Both the position numbers and the translations under genes were made by a program. A DNA stretch of 64,000 bases from Rhytidiadelphus loreus (taxonomy: Eukaryota > Streptophyta > Bryopsida > Hypnales > Hylocomiaceae): NCBI GenBank assembly GCA_947034895.1, contig OX344764.1, forward strand, positions 16,554,001-16,618,000. The letters run 5' to 3'. This document shows positions 58,989-64,000 of this stretch, piece by piece. How positions within the stretch are numbered: the stretch's first letter is position 1; the number at the start of each line of letters is the position of its first letter. The notes under the pieces were generated by a model. It saw only the letters and a list, made by a program, of their open reading frames with translations. It made no database searches and was not told where the DNA came from.

Positions 58989-60974
58989 GAGATCAATGTT
59001 ATTTTTTGGTTTTGTTTGAAAGGTGATGATGCTTGTGTAAGTTCCATGTGAGATCAAATTTGAACTATATGTTTATGGCATGAAAAGTGTTTGATAAAAT
59101 ATTAAAGCAGGTCAATGTTGTCTAGTGTATTTCTCAAGAGAGTCCATTCAACAAGAACATGCTTTTGTCATAACATTATAATCCCATTGATGTCCAAATC
59201 CTATTTCAAATTTGTACACATCTTTTGTTATATTTTTGTATAAATATATTATTTATCACATTTTCATCAATTGGTCATGAAGGAAGATTGAGAGGTTCTT
59301 TAGACAAAGTGTTGCTCTAAAGTACTTTATTATTCATGTACAATACCATATGAACTTTAGAACCCTCAAGGGTTAAACACCATTACGGATTAAGCATAGT
59401 TAATTGGCTACAAGTAGATTACATTGTATTTATCAAACTCTTAACCTAAAGAAAATAAACCAAAATGCTACCTCTAGTTTAAAAAAGAATTAATTCAAAT
59501 TGTTTATTGGATTGGTATAAATTAAGTTACTAACCCAAACTTGTTAAGTTAACACAAGTAACTCCAAATTACATATCACCATTAGGTGAGAGGCTCTTTT
59601 ACACTAGATGATGGTTACACATAACATAAATTAAACTCATTGTCACAACAAAACATGAACAAGCATCAACATTGACTACACAAGATCCAAATGAAACTAT
59701 CTATATTTGATTCACAAACCACATGAAGTCCACAACTTATGCAAATAGAAACATGAATAGTGCTACCACAAATAAGATTTTTTTTTTATCTTCCTACAAA
59801 TTACTCTATCAACAAGACATAAATAAATGCAAGACTTTAAATATTTTTCTATTGTCATCAATCTCACTCCCATCATATCCTGCAAATCCAAAAACAATAA
59901 AAAGTCAATTTGAAAAAGTAGTATGCTTACTATGTTATCTCAAAAAATTGAGCCACATCAATATAAATTTTATGATTCACCAAAGCATGCTTTGTAGTTG
60001 TTTTTATGCACTTGCCAAATATGAATATGTAGACTGAGGCACAATATTGTACTCGTATAAAACAATAATTCCTTATTTTGTATAAAATAATAATTCCTTC
60101 TTTAGAAAGATAGTAAAGAAAAGAAAGCCATATTTTTCAAACTTGGTTAAGAAAATTTTTAAAATATTTGAAATATTATATATTTATATATATATTTATA
60201 TATTTTTTCTTCTATAATAATATTTTAAATATAGGATAAGTGATATAATGAAGTGCCCTTGAAATTGTCATAAGAGCTTGGATACTTTGTTTTCAAGTTC
60301 AAAGGAGAAGGGATTTAGGAAAATTGATTTGCAAACTATAGAGTACTTCTTTTTTGTCACAATGCACAACATTGTATTATAGCAAGAATTTTTAAAAATT
60401 TCTTTTGCAAAATGCAAATTGAATTTCTGGGATAAAAAAAACTTGTTTTTATCAATAGGGTCTATCAAAGACACATGATCATATTGAAAAAATCTATTTT
60501 AAAAAATAAGAAAAGCTCTTTACATGGTCTAGATGAGAACATGGTCTAGATGATTACTTTTAATGCTTTGTTCACATTAAATATAGAGATCTCATTGATA
60601 ACAATAAATTGAGATCATTTTTGTTTTCAAATTTTTTAATTTAGGTCATTAAAATTTCAAGGATTGTACTTTCATTTTTAAACCATTTTGGATTTTTTTG
60701 AACTTTTATATTTGACTTTGAAGTCCAAGTTCTTCAAGGAATTATTAAGGCCTTAAAAATATATTTTTTTGCTTTTATTATTTTGTATGTGAATTTAAAA
60801 AAAATCATGAGCTGAGAGTATCTATGTGCAAAAATGGATATCCCATAGTTTATCCCATTTAAAGTTTAAAAACTAAAATTTGAAATCAAGGGGTTCTAAT
60901 TTTACAATGTGTAGTAATAATAATCTAGAGTTCAAATTTTGTTGAAGTTTAGAGTTTAAAATTTTAAAATTTGT
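58989..60974. other. 3' flank of PAO copy 2 and AT-rich spacer
   Basis: Duplication homology continues to about 59485. One AATAAA-like polyadenylation region lies near 59090-59105. Beyond that the DNA is very AT-rich (for example alternating TA near 60180-60205) with no recognisable gene. Confidence 0.45.
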
Positions 60975-61607
60975 CTAATGATCTTCATTCATGCCATGGG
61001 TGATGCATTTAGGCAAATACTTCACCCAAGGTGTTTCATTGAGGATAACATTGTAAGGTGCAATTGAATGAAACCATGCAGTTCCCTCTGGAAAAATAGG
61101 AAATCTCCAATCTAAGTCCCAAGTGTTTTTCTCACAATCATAGACTGCACCTTGTGTCATTCCATTTGACCGTCTAAGCCAAATTTTATCTTGATAATTG
61201 TACGCTTGCATATAATCCCATGATTGGACTTGAAAATGACCCCTTACATAATTTCCTGGCATTGTACTTACTTCAAACCAAGTTTTTTTCTCAAAATCAT
61301 ATTGCAAAATGTCTATGGTTTTCCACTCAAACTCGTGGTAATTGAAACGTCCGGTGAGAGCTTGAAGTTTATGATCATGTTTAGGTGGGTCATTGTTAAG
61401 TTCTAAAGGCATGCTAAAACCTTTAAGTGGCCAAAGGGAGCTATAGAGGGGCCTCCTTGGTGCGTAACATACACACCTGTAATTATGTGCAAGGTGATAC
61501 ATATCCCCTTCTTTTCTCTCTTCTTCAAATTGACTTTGATCTTTTCTCTCTCGGTCTCTACTAATATGAAAATCAACTATCTGCTTTGTTTCTTGATTGT
61601 GAGACAT
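60975..61607 (-). CDS. hypothetical protein, possible kelch / F-box-associated propeller fragment
   Basis: Open frame of 210 codons from ATG 61607 (MSHNQETKQIVDF); an upstream in-frame ATG at 61640 would add 11 lysine-rich residues. The N-terminal 40 or so residues are polar. Two repeats look like kelch blades: ILQYDFEKKTWFEV (about 102-115) and AVYDCEKNTWDLDW (about 155-168), each a hydrophobic-YD-x(3)-K-(T/N)TW pattern. This resembles the propeller part of F-box/kelch proteins, but no F-box and too few blades for a full propeller are present. It could be a short gene, one exon of a longer one, or a pseudogene fragment. The length in such AT-rich DNA argues for former or present coding. Confidence 0.45.
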   Translation of the reverse strand: MSHNQETKQIVDFHISRDRERKDQSQFEEERKEGDMYHLAHNYRCVCYAPRRPLYSSLWPLKGFSMPLELNNDPPKHDHKLQALTGRFNYHEFEWKTIDILQYDFEKKTWFEVSTMPGNYVRGHFQVQSWDYMQAYNYQDKIWLRRSNGMTQGAVYDCEKNTWDLDWRFPIFPEGTAWFHSIAPYNVILNETPWVKYLPKCITHGMNEDH

Positions 61608-63110
61608 TTTGATTTGATTTTTTTTAATTGAAAAGATCAAGAATTGTAATTTTATAGTTTTTTAATTCAAGAAAATTTTCTAATTATAATTAGCAATTTG
61701 AAAAATAATTTAAGTGCTAAAATTTGTGATTAGTGATTTCTTCCTAAAATAACTATCAAACAATTCAAGAAGACACACTTATCTGATTGATTCATTTGTT
61801 GAAATAGATTGGATACGACCAATCAATCCAAAAAATCTTCGCTTGTTTTGGCCAACTGCAATCATCAATTGGATGTTGTTTGATAAAAAAAAAATACACT
61901 TAGCAACAATTTCAACAATTTTGGATGCAGTTGCACTGCAATAATTGAAATTTGCATTAGTACCATACAAATGAATGTCATAATATTTATAAAACATTTT
62001 AATTTTACGTTTTGTAATAGATGTTGAAAATTGAACTTTTGTAAATTGATTAATTGCAATAATTTGGGAAATAATCAATAGAATATCATATTAGAGTATG
62101 AATAGAGATTGTGAAATGGAGAATCTACAAAAATTAAAAAAGGACATGTCTTTTCAGATTCAAGCGTTGCATAGTAAGTTGGAAAATGTCTATTGAGACT
62201 CATTTGGTGAGAATTATTAAAAGTAAATTAAAGTAATTAAAATAATCTTATTGTGGATAAATATATGCCTTTCTGAAGGGTCACCATGGGGACAATTTGT
62301 GACATTTAAGAAAAAATCTACTTTGTAGTGTTCAAGAAGTAGTCTTTTGCATAACATTTTTTTCATTTCTACAAAAATATGGATGAAATTTCTAATTTTA
62401 CGTTAAAAGCGAATGAAAGTAATAAAAAGTGGTTTTTTTTCTCAAAGGTGGATGAAAGCATAAATTTATTGTTGCATCAAAATACAAGTGATTGTTGGCT
62501 TAGCACTTAATTGAGTATGAAAAACATGGTGACCTCCAAATAATCTAATGATGAAAAAAACAAAAATGGAAAATTTAAGGTGTAAACATAGACATTAGGA
62601 AGAAAGAAGTAACTATAGTCATTACTTAACCTCCTTTAAAAGGTGTCTACTAAACCTTAAACTAGGTTGATATATAATTAGGTATGATTACATTTTAATA
62701 ACGGTGAAGAAAGAAGAGGTAGGTTAAATACAATGCATTATTTACATATATGGAAGTTAGATGTTTGAGTGCATAGTTATGAATTACTATGCATCCAACT
62801 ATGCACCCAAAAGATGCTAGCACACTACCCTTGCTTGCTACCCCGAACTTAAAAGTTTAGGACTACTTAAAAATAATTTAGTCCCCCTTACCATACTATC
62901 AATCTGATTGCACAAAAAAACTATTTTGATTGAATCCCTACTATTGATCTTGAATATAGTACTTACGGAATATGAAATACAATATATAGATATAGATATA
63001 TAGATACATAAATTGTATGGATATACAATACATGGTATGTGAATACATACGAATATATGGTACATGATATACAAATGCAAGTATTGATATGGAATACGGT
63101 GCCAATATCC

Positions 63111-63141
<31 letters not shown>

Positions 63142-64000
63142 GATACTAGTACTGTATTCCAAAAAATATACGTATGGAGGGGATTACAAAATGAATTTTA
63201 CAAACACATTGTGATTGCCAATTAATTAATTGGTAGATTGTAGCAATTGTGTCACTATGCACCCAAAAATTGAATTACTATCAAGAATTTGCCAAATGTC
63301 TCCTTATCACATCTACAAAATTTAGCTAATTCATATTATGAGCATCTTTTTCTAGTTACTACAAGTAAGATTATTAAGCAATTGTATGAGGGTATATTTT
63401 AGGGTTCATCCACTATTTTTATTCCCTAAAGTTCCATTGTCCCTAGGAAGACAAATGAAAGTTCACGCAAGTTCCCATGATATCAATTTTGGGCACAATT
63501 TTATGGAACCCCTCTTGAAAATAGAAAAATACTTTAGCTTTGGAAGAATATAATTTAAAAAAAATTCAATCAATGCTTAGGAGCAAAAGTCATGACATCT
63601 TAAGTACAAAAATGAAGCTCATTAGCCAACCAAAAAAAATGTATAAAAACTTGAAATAAAGAATTTAAAATCTTGTTTCTCATAGATTATATTTTTGTCT
63701 ACATGGGAAGTTTTGATTCATTCCATTTGGATTAGTGATGTGAAAATTATAGAACTTCTTGTTTCGTGAGCAACTATAGCATCTTCATAAGAAAGTAACG
63801 TATTGGATTCATTTTTTTAACTCAATTTCAAAATTTTCAAAAAAAAAGAAGTTCTAAAAGGTTTCATTTAAAAAAAAAATCTCACTATTGGGATTAGTGT
63901 GTTTCAATTCCATCTCGTATCTACTTCTACTTAACAATTTTTGAAGAATGAAAATCAAAATGGGTTGGGGAAGTTTTTTCCTAGACTTTCAACTCAATTA
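61608..64000. other. AT-rich right-hand flank
   Basis: No coding region supported. Short tracts rich in ATAGATATA and a GA-repeat at 63120-63141 are the only structured sequences I see. Confidence 0.5.
63120..63141 (+). repeat. GA microsatellite
   Basis: About ten GA units directly after a short TA tract, in spacer DNA. Confidence 0.85.

Larger units (their letters stand above)
51147..59485 (+). repeat. segmental duplication, unit 2 (contains PAO copy 2)
   Basis: Partner of 33374-43030 in the same orientation, offset by about 17 kb. All eleven exons have identical lengths in both units. Introns and flanks align with indels. A MITE in intron 10 (58347-58580) and an expanded TTG microsatellite in the leader (52490-52512) occur only here. 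Confidence 0.85.

Noticed and set aside
1..64000. CRISPR arrays, operons, phage or bacterial insertion sequences
   Set aside because: All recognisable genes are intron-bearing or secreted plant genes; no spacer arrays or prokaryotic features are present.

Overview
The window is nuclear DNA from a land plant. It carries six protein-coding loci: five well supported and one weak. The genes have spliced GT-AG introns, an ER-retained HSP90, a plastid-targeted starch kinase and secreted plant-type proteins, set in AT-rich spacers with small inverted-repeat transposons. The sequence does not settle the lineage. The short introns (about 0.1 to 1.2 kb) are unlike those of most conifers. No operon-like organisation is expected or seen.

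Layout: (1) 85-4593, minus: the 5' half of an alpha-glucan, water dikinase gene (GWD1/SEX1/R1). It has 12 exons and runs off the left edge; a probable promoter and 5'UTR intron lie upstream, to about 7.17 kb. (2) 9199-18322, minus: a complete 17-exon GRP94/endoplasmin gene (HSP90.7 type, 886 aa, ending in KDEL) with transposon remnants in its introns. (3) 18.3-23.9 kb: AT-rich spacer with a perfect 44-bp x3 minisatellite. (4) 23953-24999, plus: an intronless secreted protein that joins an unrecognised cysteine-rich N-terminal region to a bulb-type (GNA-like) lectin domain. (5) 27942-28241, minus: a small eight-cysteine lipid-transfer protein. (6) 35516-42165 and 52531-58988, plus: two paralogous apoplastic-type polyamine oxidase genes. 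Each has 11 exons of exactly matching length and encodes 530 aa. They sit in a segmental duplication of about 8-9.5 kb, separated by about 8 kb of transposon-rich DNA that includes a 2.5-kb CACTA-type element. (7) 60975-61607, minus: a weakly supported kelch-like ORF.

The genes do not form an obvious pathway. GWD acts in plastid starch turnover, GRP94 in ER folding, and the lectin, LTP and PAOs are predicted to be secreted. The most interesting part is the PAO pair. A hand comparison of the spliced proteins gives about 52 differences in 530 residues. Copy 1 differs from copy 2 at two positions that align with substrate-tunnel aromatics of maize PAO. The paralogous non-coding DNA also lets several transposon insertions and intronic expansions be assigned to one copy or the other. 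All exon models are read by eye from frame continuity and splice consensus, without transcript data.
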